The notes beneath the pieces were generated by a model that searched no databases, was not told the DNA's origin, and was given only the letters and a program-made list of their open reading frames with translations. A stretch of 64,000 nt of DNA, taken from positions 310,001 to 374,000 of the forward strand of contig NZ_JAIWKS010000006.1 in assembly GCF_021271205.1 (NCBI RefSeq), written 5' to 3'. Of this stretch, positions 27,067-35,387 are shown one piece after another; position 1 is the first letter of the stretch, and each line of letters starts with the position of its first letter. Both the position numbers and the translations under genes were made by a program. This stretch comes from Pseudomonas uvaldensis. Lineage in GTDB: Bacteria; Pseudomonadota; Gammaproteobacteria; Pseudomonadales; Pseudomonadaceae.

Positions 27067-28180
27067 GCGACATGTGCTGCAGTTCTGCCACGGTTATGAC
27101 GGGCCGTTCCTCGACTGCGCCCGTCAATATGCCAGCCTGTTCGCGGGCACTGGCTATCGCGTGACCACCGTGTTTCTCACTGGGGCGGCCGATGCCGAGG
27201 TCGCCGCCGGCTGTGCCTCGGACGAGGTGCTGTTCATGGAGTACAGCTCCAGTGCCGTGCGCGGCCTGAAGCTGGGTGCCATCGGCGATCTGCGCAGGAT
27301 CGCCGCTTCGCGCAACTTCAGTTTCTGCATTGCCCATCGCTTCAAGCCGATCTACATCGCTATGCTCGGTACCGGCCTGCCGGTGATTGGCGTGCACCAT
27401 GCCTTCGGGGACTACCAGCGGCGTACCCGCCGGTTGTTCGCCCACATTTTTCGCAAGCGCCTGAGTTTGCTCGGGGTCTCCGACGCGGTACGCGACGACA
27501 TGCGCCGCTGCCTGCCGAAGTGGCCATCCAGCCGGATCCAGACCCTCTACAACCGCATCGATCTCGACGCCACCCAGGCCAGCCTGGTTTCCCGGGAGGA
27601 AGCGCGGCAGACCCTCGGGTTGGATTCGAATGCCTGGATCGTCGGCAACGTCGGGCGCCTGCACCCGGACAAGGACCAAGCCACGTTGCTGCGGGGTTTC
27701 GCCGCAGCATTGGCTTATCTACCGGGTAACAGCCAATTGGCGATTCTCGGCAAGGGGCGCCTGGAGCGGGATCTTCGCGATCTGGCACTGGAATTGGGCG
27801 TTGCAGACCGCGTCCTGTTCCTCGGCCAGGTGCCCGAGGCTCGTCGTTATTTCCGCGCCTTTGATGTGTTCGCCCTGAGTTCCGATCACGAACCATTCGG
27901 CATGGTGTTGCTCGAAGCCATGGCGGCCGGCGTGCCCCTGCTGGCTACGGCCTGCGGTGGGGCGAAGGAAGTGGTCGAGGGTGTCGGTATCCTCTTTCCG
28001 CTGGGCGACGCCGAGCACTTGGCCCAAGGGCTGCAGCACCTGGCGGCCATGGACGACATGCAGCGTCGCCAATGCGCCGAATTGATGCGTGATCGCCTGC
28101 GTGAGCGCTTCTCGGATCGCGCTGTACGCGAGGCTTTCTGGCGCTTGCCCCAAGTCATCGAACTGGCACCGGGGGCCTGA
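27050..28180 (+). CDS. wapH: LPS core glycosyltransferase (WapH-type, GT4)
   Basis: A 376-residue GT-B glycosyltransferase. N-terminal acceptor half: HVLQFCHGYDGPFLDCAR and CIAHRFKPIYIAMLG. C-terminal donor half: VGNVGRLHPDKDQATLL and the GT4 E-x7-E motif in SSDHEPFGMVLLEAMAAGVP. By position it equals PA5004 (WapH), assigned to adding an outer-core glucose. Starts inside the end of the carbamoyltransferase gene and is coupled to the next gene by TGATG. Confidence 0.87.
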   Translation: MTRSAERHVLQFCHGYDGPFLDCARQYASLFAGTGYRVTTVFLTGAADAEVAAGCASDEVLFMEYSSSAVRGLKLGAIGDLRRIAASRNFSFCIAHRFKPIYIAMLGTGLPVIGVHHAFGDYQRRTRRLFAHIFRKRLSLLGVSDAVRDDMRRCLPKWPSSRIQTLYNRIDLDATQASLVSREEARQTLGLDSNAWIVGNVGRLHPDKDQATLLRGFAAALAYLPGNSQLAILGKGRLERDLRDLALELGVADRVLFLGQVPEARRYFRAFDVFALSSDHEPFGMVLLEAMAAGVPLLATACGGAKEVVEGVGILFPLGDAEHLAQGLQHLAAMDDMQRRQCAELMRDRLRERFSDRAVREAFWRLPQVIELAPGA

Positions 28181-29076
28181 TGCTCAATCGATTCCAAGGC
28201 TGGCGCGAGCGCGGCTGGACGGCGGTAGACGCTTCGGTTTATGCCCAGGCCTGGCAACGCTTTGGCGGAAGTGTGGCGACCCATCCGTTGGTGGTCGAGC
28301 GTCTGGCGGCCCTGGCCGATATTCCCGTGCGCTACCTGGCCTATGAGCATGAGGGTGAGCTCAAGGCCGCAATCCCGACCTGGGGGCGCGACCTGGCCTT
28401 GTCCAAGGACGTGCTCAAGCGCAGCGGCAAAAAAGGCTTGTTCGACCTGGGCAATGCTGAGCTGATCCTGCCGGCCGCAGCCGATGCCCAGGCGCCGTTG
28501 CGCCATCGCGGACGTTACCTGTCGGCCCTCAATGAGGGGCGTTTCAGTGGCTTGAAGCCGCAACAGGAACAGCTGGCCATGGCGCGTACACCGGAAGAGC
28601 TGTCCAAGAAGTTTCGCTATAACCAGCGCCGCGAGTTGCGCTTGCTGGAAGAGGCCGGCGGAGTGGTGCGGCCGGTCGAGACATTCTCCAGCGAGGAACT
28701 GGCCGCGATCTACTGTGATCTGTTCCTGCGTCGCTGGGGCTTTGCGGCTACCGGGGCCGAGCGCATGGCCGAGGTGATCGAGCTGCTGCGCGAGCTGCTG
28801 ATCGGCTCGGTGATCCTGCTCAACGATGCGCCGATTGCCATTCAACTGGTCTATCGCGTTGAAGCGCCCGAGTGGATCAGTGTTGAATACATCAACGGCG
28901 GTGTCGACCCGCAGACCCGTGCGTTCAGCCCTGGCAGTGTGTTGAGCTTCCTTAATACGCAAAGCGCCTGGGAACAGGCTCGTGCCATCGGCAAGCCAAT
29001 GCGCTTTTCCTTCGGCCGGGCGGACCGCGAATACAAGGACCGCTGGTGCAACCCGGTGCCGGTGTTTACCGTATGA
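28180..29076 (+). CDS. Mig-14 family protein (GNAT-like fold)
   Basis: A 298-residue protein matching Mig-14, linked in Salmonella and P. aeruginosa (PA5003) to resistance to cationic antimicrobial peptides. The GNAT-like region includes KKFRYNQRRELRLLEEAGG and YCDLFLRRWGFAATGAERM, and the C-terminal part has FSFGRADREYKDRWCNP. FemX/BioF2-like acyltransferase activity is a reasonable inference; the true reaction is unknown. No membrane segment. Coupled to both neighbours by overlapping stop/start codons. Confidence 0.82.
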   Translation: MLNRFQGWRERGWTAVDASVYAQAWQRFGGSVATHPLVVERLAALADIPVRYLAYEHEGELKAAIPTWGRDLALSKDVLKRSGKKGLFDLGNAELILPAAADAQAPLRHRGRYLSALNEGRFSGLKPQQEQLAMARTPEELSKKFRYNQRRELRLLEEAGGVVRPVETFSSEELAAIYCDLFLRRWGFAATGAERMAEVIELLRELLIGSVILLNDAPIAIQLVYRVEAPEWISVEYINGGVDPQTRAFSPGSVLSFLNTQSAWEQARAIGKPMRFSFGRADREYKDRWCNPVPVFTV

Positions 29077-30488
29077 ATGCCTCCACGAGTCGCAAGCAGC
29101 AATTACTCAAGCGCCACCGTCGCAACAAGCGTATCGGACTGATGTTCGCGCTCGTAGTGCTGGTGATGTCGGGGATCGTGGTGGCCTGGTGGCTACCGTT
29201 GGTGCTGGCAGTGTTGGGCTGGATTGCCCATGAAGCATGGTTCGCCGATCATCTGTTCTATTCGCCCAGGGACGACTATCAGTACAGCTTCCCGCCGTTC
29301 ACCCAACAACCCAAGGTGCATCTGAATGCCGGGCGGTTGCGACTGGATGAAGGGGTAATGCTGGACGAGGGGGCAACGCTGGTCCTGGCGCTGCGAATCA
29401 AAAGCAACTGGCTGGGGCGCTTCATCGACCCGGTCGTCGAGTTGTCGGGCGGTGAACATCCGGATCGACAGACTTTCGAGCGCGGGGTCAACGGCCTGCG
29501 CTATCTCAATCTCAGCGAGCAGGGGGACGTGCTGTCCCGGGGTGAGCTGCGTCTGCGCGGGCGTTTCTGCCGGGTCCAGGGCGAACCGAAGCTGTGGTCC
29601 TTTGCGGCGGCGCAGATGAAGCATCAACGGGTCATGGTCATCGCCCCCCATGCCGATGATGCCGAGTTGGCGGCGTTCGGCTTGTATAGCCGGGCCGACG
29701 ACACCTGGATCGTGACACTGACCGCTGGCGAAATCGAAGCCGAGCATTACCGCAAGATGGGCCTGGACAGCATCGAGGCGGCACGCCTCAAGGGCCGTTT
29801 GCGTGCTTGGGACAGCATCGCCGTGCCACGCTGGGCCGGGGTGCCGCAGGCCAATTGTGTGCAATTGGGTTACTTCTGCCTGCAACTGGCAGCCATGCAA
29901 GCCGCGCCGGGCCATCCCCAAGGGTCGCGCGAGGCGGACCTGAGCGATACCCGGCTGTTTCGTCAATTGAACCCATTCACCTTGCCTGGCGATGTCGACG
30001 GCGCGCCGACCTGGAACAATTTGCTGGCCGACCTGCGCGAGCTGATCATCAGGGCCCGCCCCGACGTCGTGGTCTTGCCGCACCCGACGCTCGATCCGCA
30101 TCCCGATCATGTCTGCGCCCATGATGCCGTGACCCAGGCCCTCGAGGGCCTGGAGTGGCAGCCCGCGGTCCTGTTGGGCTATGCCAATCACCTGCACGAC
30201 AATGACCGCTGGCCCATGGGCGATGCGGGTGCCGGTGTTGCACTGCCGCCGTATTTCGATCCGGTCCGGCCGATGCATCCCATCAGCCTTGCATTGGATT
30301 TGGCCGGCCAGCGTGACAAGGCCATGGCGCTGGGCATGATGCATGATCTGCAACCGCCAGCGCCGTTCAAGCGACGTCTGCGTCGTCATATCCAGCGGAT
30401 ACTGGCCGGACGCGGGGGGTCGCCGTATGGCGAGAATGAGTTTTTTCGCAAGGCTGTGCGTCGCCATGAACTGTTCTGGCGGCTGTAG
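29073..30488 (+). CDS. dnpA: PIG-L family de-N-acetylase (DnpA-type)
   Basis: A 471-residue inner-membrane-anchored PIG-L/LmbE deacetylase, corresponding to PA5002 (DnpA), which affects fluoroquinolone tolerance in P. aeruginosa. A basic N-terminus (SRKQQLLKRHRRNKR) precedes a hydrophobic hairpin (residues about 22-50). A beta-rich part follows, then the zinc motif MVIAPHADDAELAAFGLYS (PHxDD) near residue 193 and a distal zinc ligand in LDPHPDHVCAHDAV. It presumably removes N-acetyl groups from a core sugar such as N-acetylgalactosamine. ATG at 29073 overlaps the mig-14-like stop. Confidence 0.87.
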   Translation: MNASTSRKQQLLKRHRRNKRIGLMFALVVLVMSGIVVAWWLPLVLAVLGWIAHEAWFADHLFYSPRDDYQYSFPPFTQQPKVHLNAGRLRLDEGVMLDEGATLVLALRIKSNWLGRFIDPVVELSGGEHPDRQTFERGVNGLRYLNLSEQGDVLSRGELRLRGRFCRVQGEPKLWSFAAAQMKHQRVMVIAPHADDAELAAFGLYSRADDTWIVTLTAGEIEAEHYRKMGLDSIEAARLKGRLRAWDSIAVPRWAGVPQANCVQLGYFCLQLAAMQAAPGHPQGSREADLSDTRLFRQLNPFTLPGDVDGAPTWNNLLADLRELIIRARPDVVVLPHPTLDPHPDHVCAHDAVTQALEGLEWQPAVLLGYANHLHDNDRWPMGDAGAGVALPPYFDPVRPMHPISLALDLAGQRDKAMALGMMHDLQPPAPFKRRLRRHIQRILAGRGGSPYGENEFFRKAVRRHELFWRL

Positions 30489-30572
30489 AAGGCCACGGCG
30501 GGAGAGTGTTGTGTTCCGACGCACAAAGGCTCCCGGTTATTTCTCAAGTCGTTTGGTACCGCAAGGAAGACG

Positions 30573-31529
30573 ATGAAAGTTCTGTTTCTGGTGCAGAAAG
30601 AACAGCGGGCCATCCTGGACCGGCTCTATGAAGGCGTGGCCGCTCATTGCGAGTGTGACCTGCGCTGGCTCGATAGCCAGGAGCAACGCAACCTGCGGAG
30701 CTATTTCCGACGTCACGTCGATGTATCGCGCTACGACCGGATCGTCTTCTTCCTGCGCTTCAAGCAAGAGATCCGTCAGACCCGGTTCATCCGTACGATC
30801 CCCAACCTGGTGATCCTCGAACACGACGCCTACCAGAACTACATCCCATGCAAATACACCGGTAAGTTCAGTGCCCACTATCGCCGCCTGCCTTGGGCGA
30901 GGGTGATCAGCTCCGGCTTCATGGTCACGGAACGCCTGCGAAGCGAAGGTTTCGATGCGGTATTCGTGCCAAAGGGCTACGATCAATCCTTGCTGCAGGA
31001 TCTGGGGCGCGAACGGGATATCGAACTGGCTTTCGTGGGCAGCACCAACAGCGTCGCCTACAGTGGCCGCAAAGCGCTGTTGGACGAGCTGGGGCGTGTC
31101 GAGTCATTGGTGGTGACTCGCACCAAGTCTGGCGAAGAATATTGCGAGACTCTCAATCGCATCCGTTTTTTTGTCAGCGCCGATGTGGGCATGGGGGAGT
31201 TCATGATCAAGAACTTCGAAGCCATGGCCTGCGGCTGTGTGTTGTTGGCGTTCGATCAAGGGGCTGACGAAGCCCGCGCACTGGGGTTGCAGGATATGCA
31301 GAACGTGGTGTTGTATCGCGACATCCCGCAGCTTCAGGAGAAGCTTGCCCAGCTTCGCGCCGATCCTGAACTGGCTCGGAATATCGCGTATAACGGACAG
31401 AAGCTGGCGCTGGAGCAATTCAGTTTCGCACGTATAGGCCAGAAGATCGTCGAAGCGCTGGTGCCGCCACTGCGACCCCGTGCGCCGTTGAGCCTGCTGG
31501 AAAGATTGCGCCTGAGGCTGGGCGTTTGA
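30573..31529 (+). CDS. Glycosyltransferase (CgeB-like, PA5001-type)
   Basis: A 318-residue GT-B-type glycosyltransferase-like protein. It opens MKVLFLVQKEQRAILDRLYE after GGAAG, and has the donor-half features ELAFVGSTNSVAYSGRKALL, FMIKNFEAMACGCVLLAFDQ and a terminal EQFSFARIGQKIVEAL. The middle FVPKGYDQSLLQDLG is typical of CgeB-like glycosyltransferases. It probably adds a core sugar; donor and acceptor are unknown. It begins a three-glycosyltransferase block with looser spacing (44-84 bases) than the operon upstream. Confidence 0.75.
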   Translation: MKVLFLVQKEQRAILDRLYEGVAAHCECDLRWLDSQEQRNLRSYFRRHVDVSRYDRIVFFLRFKQEIRQTRFIRTIPNLVILEHDAYQNYIPCKYTGKFSAHYRRLPWARVISSGFMVTERLRSEGFDAVFVPKGYDQSLLQDLGRERDIELAFVGSTNSVAYSGRKALLDELGRVESLVVTRTKSGEEYCETLNRIRFFVSADVGMGEFMIKNFEAMACGCVLLAFDQGADEARALGLQDMQNVVLYRDIPQLQEKLAQLRADPELARNIAYNGQKLALEQFSFARIGQKIVEALVPPLRPRAPLSLLERLRLRLGV

Positions 31530-31585
31530 CAGGAACCGTTCAGCCATCCCACATCGGGATGGCATCTGACTAAGTGGTATTTCAG

Positions 31586-32350
31586 GTGCAGTTTTCCAAC
31601 GAGAGTGACATCACCCTGGTGGTAACCAGTTGCGGTCGACTCGATCTGCTCAAGCGGACGCTGGAGAGCTTCGACCGTTTCAATACCGCGCCGATTCGAG
31701 AGGTCTTCATCACCGAAGACGCTGGCGATGAAGGCGTGCATGCCGTTATCCCGGTGCACTGGAAAGACCGTTGTACAGTGTTTATCAATCGGCCGAAGCT
31801 GGGGCAGTTGGCCTCGATCGATCTGGCCTACGGGCATGTCAAGACGCCTTATATCTTCCATTGCGAGGACGATTGGGAATTCTATCGCCCTGCCTTCGTG
31901 GAGGATTCACGCGCGATCCTGGAACAACGACCCGATATTCTCCAGGTGTGGCTGCGTAACTATGTTTACGACTTGTGTGTACACAGTCCTTACATACGCC
32001 TGGGCGAGCGTGAGCTCATCCGGGGGGTGGCCTGCTACCCGCTGATCTCCGACAAACCCGAATGGCAAGGCTTTTCCCTCAATCCTGGCCTTCGCCGGCT
32101 CAAGGAATACCGGTTGTGTGCTCCATTTGCCGGCTTCGGTGGCGAGAAAGCCCTGTCGCTGCGCTATGCACAACTGAACTTGACGGCGGTCACATTGGAA
32201 GGGGATGCTGTTTTGCACACAGGATTCGGCGTCCACGTGGAAGTCCCCGTGGAACGTCAGCGCAAGGAGCGCCGCAGGCGTCGCGAGCAAGCCAAGTTGT
32301 CCCTGGTCCTTTTGCTCGGAGTCTGCATTGGTTGGCTTATCAATTATTAG
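31586..32350 (+). CDS. GT-A-type glycosyltransferase with C-terminal membrane anchor
   Basis: About 254 residues. The Rossmann-type start ITLVVTSCGRLDLLKRTLESF and the metal-site-like HCEDDWEF (in YIFHCEDDWEFYRP) indicate a GT2-like GT-A fold. The C-terminus is a very basic stretch (RQRKERRRRREQAK) followed by one hydrophobic helix (LSLVLLLGVCIGWLI), so the enzyme is likely held at the inner membrane. Start is uncertain: GTG at 31586 has AAGTGG about eight bases upstream, while GTG at 31574 is in the same frame. It sits where PAO1 has the rhamnosyltransferase wapR, but I cannot claim identity with WapR. Confidence 0.7.
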   Translation: MQFSNESDITLVVTSCGRLDLLKRTLESFDRFNTAPIREVFITEDAGDEGVHAVIPVHWKDRCTVFINRPKLGQLASIDLAYGHVKTPYIFHCEDDWEFYRPAFVEDSRAILEQRPDILQVWLRNYVYDLCVHSPYIRLGERELIRGVACYPLISDKPEWQGFSLNPGLRRLKEYRLCAPFAGFGGEKALSLRYAQLNLTAVTLEGDAVLHTGFGVHVEVPVERQRKERRRRREQAKLSLVLLLGVCIGWLINY

Positions 32351-32379
32351 ATGCCTCGCAGCACGAATCCTGGAGCGCG

Positions 32380-32412
32380 ATGAAAGGTTTGCTGCTCAAT
32401 GAGCATTATTAA
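32380..32412 (+). CDS. Possible ten-codon leader ORF ahead of the GT4 gene
   Basis: ATG at 32380 follows GGAG with six bases between, and encodes MKGLLLNEHY before TAA at 32410-32412. The only start codons for the downstream glycosyltransferase (32399, or 32417) lack a ribosome site of their own and lie within or just after this mini-ORF, so it may serve to couple translation. Not supported by homology. Confidence 0.35.
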   Translation: MKGLLLNEHY

Positions 32413-33502
32413 TGTCATGTGGGCGGGCGGTTCGCCGTTCGCTTCGGTACACAAGGTTCACCACCAGATACTTTCGCGGATCGAGCCGTCAATGCCCATC
32501 AAGACATGGCTCTTGCAGGGCTCGGGAGCTGCCTGCAAGGTCAATGTGGGACAGGCCAGGGAGTGGCATCTCTCGTCTGCCCGGCTCAAGGGACGGCATA
32601 TCTGGCGGTTGTTCAAACCCTTGATGCGCAGGCGCTTCCGCCAGGCGTTGCTCGACAGCGATGCACGTGTCGTATTGCTCGACGGCCTTGGCGTCGCCCG
32701 TACCTTGTTGCCGGTCCTGAAGGACATGCCACAGATCCGCGTCGTAGTGATCTTCCATGGTGTGACACGACTCAACGCCGAAGGCCGTGAATTGCTGCGC
32801 GGGTTCCCTGCCTCGCGCTTGAGCCTGGTGGCGGTCTCACAGACCCTGGCAGCTGCCCTCCGGGATGACCTCGCAATGTCGGTGACGGTGCTGCGCAGCG
32901 CTTTCGATCCGAAGGCCTTCCGGTCCGCGCTTGTGCCGCGCGAAGAAGCCTGTGCTCGATTGGGGGTGCCGTTGGCCGATCTGAGGGTCTTTGGCGCCGT
33001 CGGGCGACTGGTGGATGACAAGGGGTTCGCATGCCTGCTGGAAGCGTTTGCCCTGGTCGCGCAAAGCCAGCCTGACTGGCGCCTGGTCATCGTTGGGGAA
33101 GGGCCGCAGCGCGAGGCGCTGCAGGCGCGAATCGTCCAGCCGGATCTATTGGGCAGGGTGGTGCTGACGGGGCATCTGGATAATGTTGCAACACTTTACA
33201 CGGCATTCGACTGGGTGCTGATCCCGTCCCTTGATGAAGGCCTGGGCTTGATCCTGCAAGAAGCGGTCATGGCCGGTGTTCCGGTGTTGGCCAGTGAACT
33301 GCCGGTGTTCCGTGAACAATTGGGCGATGCAGGTTGGTACGCCCCGGTGAACGACGCCAAAGCCTGGGGGGAAGCGCTCCGGCGGATCTCGCAGGCTTCG
33401 GCCGCCGTGGTCGCGTCAGCCCAGTATCAGGCGCTGGCCCCCGATGAGGCCTGGCTGAATTTCAGCCAGACCGCCCGGCAATTGTTCTCAGGCGGGCAAT
33501 AG
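32399..33502 (+). CDS. Glycosyltransferase family 4, LPS core
   Basis: A 367-residue GT-B enzyme. N-terminal part: VMWAGGSPFASVHKVHHQIL and VVVIFHGVTRLNAEGREL. Donor half: FGAVGRLVDDKGFACLLEAF and IPSLDEGLGLILQEAVMAGVPVL, with the two conserved glutamates. Probable LPS core or O-chain-linking sugar transferase; specificity unknown. The ATG at 32399 has no ribosome site and overlaps a short ORF that does (32380-32412); Met7 at 32417 is an alternative. The 3' end overlaps the convergent kinase-like gene by 15 bases. Confidence 0.8.
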   Translation: MSIINVMWAGGSPFASVHKVHHQILSRIEPSMPIKTWLLQGSGAACKVNVGQAREWHLSSARLKGRHIWRLFKPLMRRRFRQALLDSDARVVLLDGLGVARTLLPVLKDMPQIRVVVIFHGVTRLNAEGRELLRGFPASRLSLVAVSQTLAAALRDDLAMSVTVLRSAFDPKAFRSALVPREEACARLGVPLADLRVFGAVGRLVDDKGFACLLEAFALVAQSQPDWRLVIVGEGPQREALQARIVQPDLLGRVVLTGHLDNVATLYTAFDWVLIPSLDEGLGLILQEAVMAGVPVLASELPVFREQLGDAGWYAPVNDAKAWGEALRRISQASAAVVASAQYQALAPDEAWLNFSQTARQLFSGGQ

Positions 33503-34093
33503 AGCGTTTTCCAGCGCCTGCATCGGAAAGCTCCCGTTCAGGTTCTCTCTGGCAATATAACGAGCGAAATGCTGCAAATTGCGGCGTGCCAGGTAGCGCG
33601 GCAGCGGAGAGCGCAGGAAACGCATGTCGGCCACATCGATCAGCCCCAGTTCGTTGCCCGGGGTAACCACGATGTTGCCCAGGTGCAGCGAGCGGAAATA
33701 AATACCGCTGGCATGCAGGCTGCGGATCAGGTCGACCAGCGCAGGCAGGGTTCGTTGCCAGCTGAAATCTTCCTGGTTCGATAATTGACGCAGGGTTTTT
33801 CCGGGAAGCGGCCGATAGAGAACGGCAGTCATGCCGGGCTTTGGCAACTTGTAGAAGGCCAGTACATCGAGGGTCGGTACGCCGAGTTGCTGCAAGCGGG
33901 TCGCGTTCTGGATGAATCGAGCCGAATAAGGCCGTAGAAGGGCCGAAGAAAAAAGCCGCTTGCGGCGAAATAACTTGAGAATATTGCCATCCTGTAACAG
34001 ATAGACTTTTGGGCCGTAGCTGTCGGCCTCCAGAATACTGGCGCCTTCAATCAATTGATTCAAAGCGGCTTGGGGAAGCCGAGTGGATTGCAT
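33488..34093 (-). CDS. Kinase-like protein in LPS cluster (PA4998-type)
   Basis: A 201-residue kinase-fold protein, in older annotations called a toluene tolerance protein. It has an ATP-site-like segment GPKVYLLQDGNILKLFRRKR and a catalytic-loop-like ASGIYFRSLHLGNIVVTPG, in which HxDLxxxN is replaced by FRSLHLGNIV, then LGLIDVADMRFL. The missing catalytic D makes phosphotransfer doubtful. Start placed at MQSTRLPQAALNQ; upstream codons read across the divergent promoter. It is antisense to, and overlaps, the end of the GT4 gene, and is divergent from waaL. Confidence 0.75.
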   Translation of the reverse strand: MQSTRLPQAALNQLIEGASILEADSYGPKVYLLQDGNILKLFRRKRLFSSALLRPYSARFIQNATRLQQLGVPTLDVLAFYKLPKPGMTAVLYRPLPGKTLRQLSNQEDFSWQRTLPALVDLIRSLHASGIYFRSLHLGNIVVTPGNELGLIDVADMRFLRSPLPRYLARRNLQHFARYIARENLNGSFPMQALENALLPA

Positions 34094-34200
34094 CGTAGGG
34101 AAACCTTGTTGAAAGAGCCGGTACCATGGCGGGCCATGATGCCCAAAACTTTTCGTTTTAACCATGCCGGTTTGGCGGGTGAGCCGTATTAGGAGCGAAG

Positions 34201-35373
34201 ATGCAAGCGAGACGCTGGGCGCAGGGCTGGATGGCTTTTGGCTTATTATGGTTTTTGCTGGCAATCGCCCTGGCACCGACCAACAAGATTTATCAGCAGG
34301 GTCTGGTCGTCTTTGTCTGGTTACCGGTAATCGTGCTCGCCTGGCCGGCCCGTGATCGGCTGGCGCAGCTGTGGCATGCCCAACGTCTGATCTATACGAC
34401 ATTGCTTGCGCTGGCGATCTGGGCGCTGATTACCTTGCTCTGGGCTCACGCACCGGAGCCGGCGCGCGAAGCCAAGCGGTTGCTCTATATCCTGGCGTTT
34501 CTGCTGTTCTTCCCGATCCTGGCCGACGGGCAGCCAGATCGAGTGATTCGCATCATGCAGTGGGGAGGTGTTGGACTTGCGCTGACAGCCCTGATGGCAA
34601 TCATTTATTTCTACGGAATCAAAAACAATCCCTGGGTGGCGCGCTTGGGGGGATTGGGCGAACTGGCCCATCCGATTCTGGGTGGCTATGTAATCGGACT
34701 GGCGGTGATCTGGATGCTGCACTGGATACCGCGTTCCATCGGATTTCAGATCGTCTATGGGGTGGCCCTCGCGTTGCTGGGCGTATTTGTCGTGATGAGC
34801 CAGAGTCGCGGTGCGGCGCTGGCCCTGCTACTCAGCGTACTGGCCATGCCGATCTACTGTCGGGACCGGCGCACCCGCTTTATCGCCGCGACGGCTCTGG
34901 TGCTCGCCATGTTGACCTTCTGGCTGCTCGAACCGTTGGTCCTGGCACGCGGTGCTTCCTACCGACCCGAAATCTTCATGTCGAGTCTGCGCATGATTGC
35001 CGAGCGCCCATGGGGTGGCCTGGGACTGGCGGGAGACTACCGGGTTTCCGTCGGCCGCATTTCCTTTGAACACGCGCACAACCTGTTCAGCCATGTCGCC
35101 ATCCAGCTTGGTTTGCCGGGATTGGTGTTGTGGTGCATCGTCTGGTTCGCCGTGCTGCGAGAAGCCTGGCGGGCTCGCGAAACGCTGCTGGGCCGTGGCG
35201 TGCTCGGTATGTGGATATTCTCGTTCCTGGCGATGCAGTTCGACGCCGCGAGCCTGACCGGGACTCCGCGCGCCGAATGGTTCATCAGCTGGTTGCCGAT
35301 TGGTTTGGCCGGCCTTTTGACCTGGACGCGGGTCATGCCGGATGGCTGTGATAAAATTCCGCGTTCTTCCTAA
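34201..35373 (+). CDS. waaL: O-antigen ligase WaaL
   Basis: A 390-residue polytopic inner-membrane protein that joins O-antigen polymer to lipid A-core on the periplasmic side. About eleven hydrophobic segments are visible. The Wzy_C/ligase region carries the periplasmic loop with RPEIFMSSLRMIAERPWGG and the key histidine in FEHAHNLFSHVAIQLG. The ATG follows AGGAGCGAAG. In PAO1 waaL is PA4999, next to PA4998 as here. WaaL proteins are poorly conserved, so the call leans on topology, the HAHN motif and context. Confidence 0.9.
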   Translation: MQARRWAQGWMAFGLLWFLLAIALAPTNKIYQQGLVVFVWLPVIVLAWPARDRLAQLWHAQRLIYTTLLALAIWALITLLWAHAPEPAREAKRLLYILAFLLFFPILADGQPDRVIRIMQWGGVGLALTALMAIIYFYGIKNNPWVARLGGLGELAHPILGGYVIGLAVIWMLHWIPRSIGFQIVYGVALALLGVFVVMSQSRGAALALLLSVLAMPIYCRDRRTRFIAATALVLAMLTFWLLEPLVLARGASYRPEIFMSSLRMIAERPWGGLGLAGDYRVSVGRISFEHAHNLFSHVAIQLGLPGLVLWCIVWFAVLREAWRARETLLGRGVLGMWIFSFLAMQFDAASLTGTPRAEWFISWLPIGLAGLLTWTRVMPDGCDKIPRSS

Positions 35374-35387
35374 CAGTGAGCTCTACG

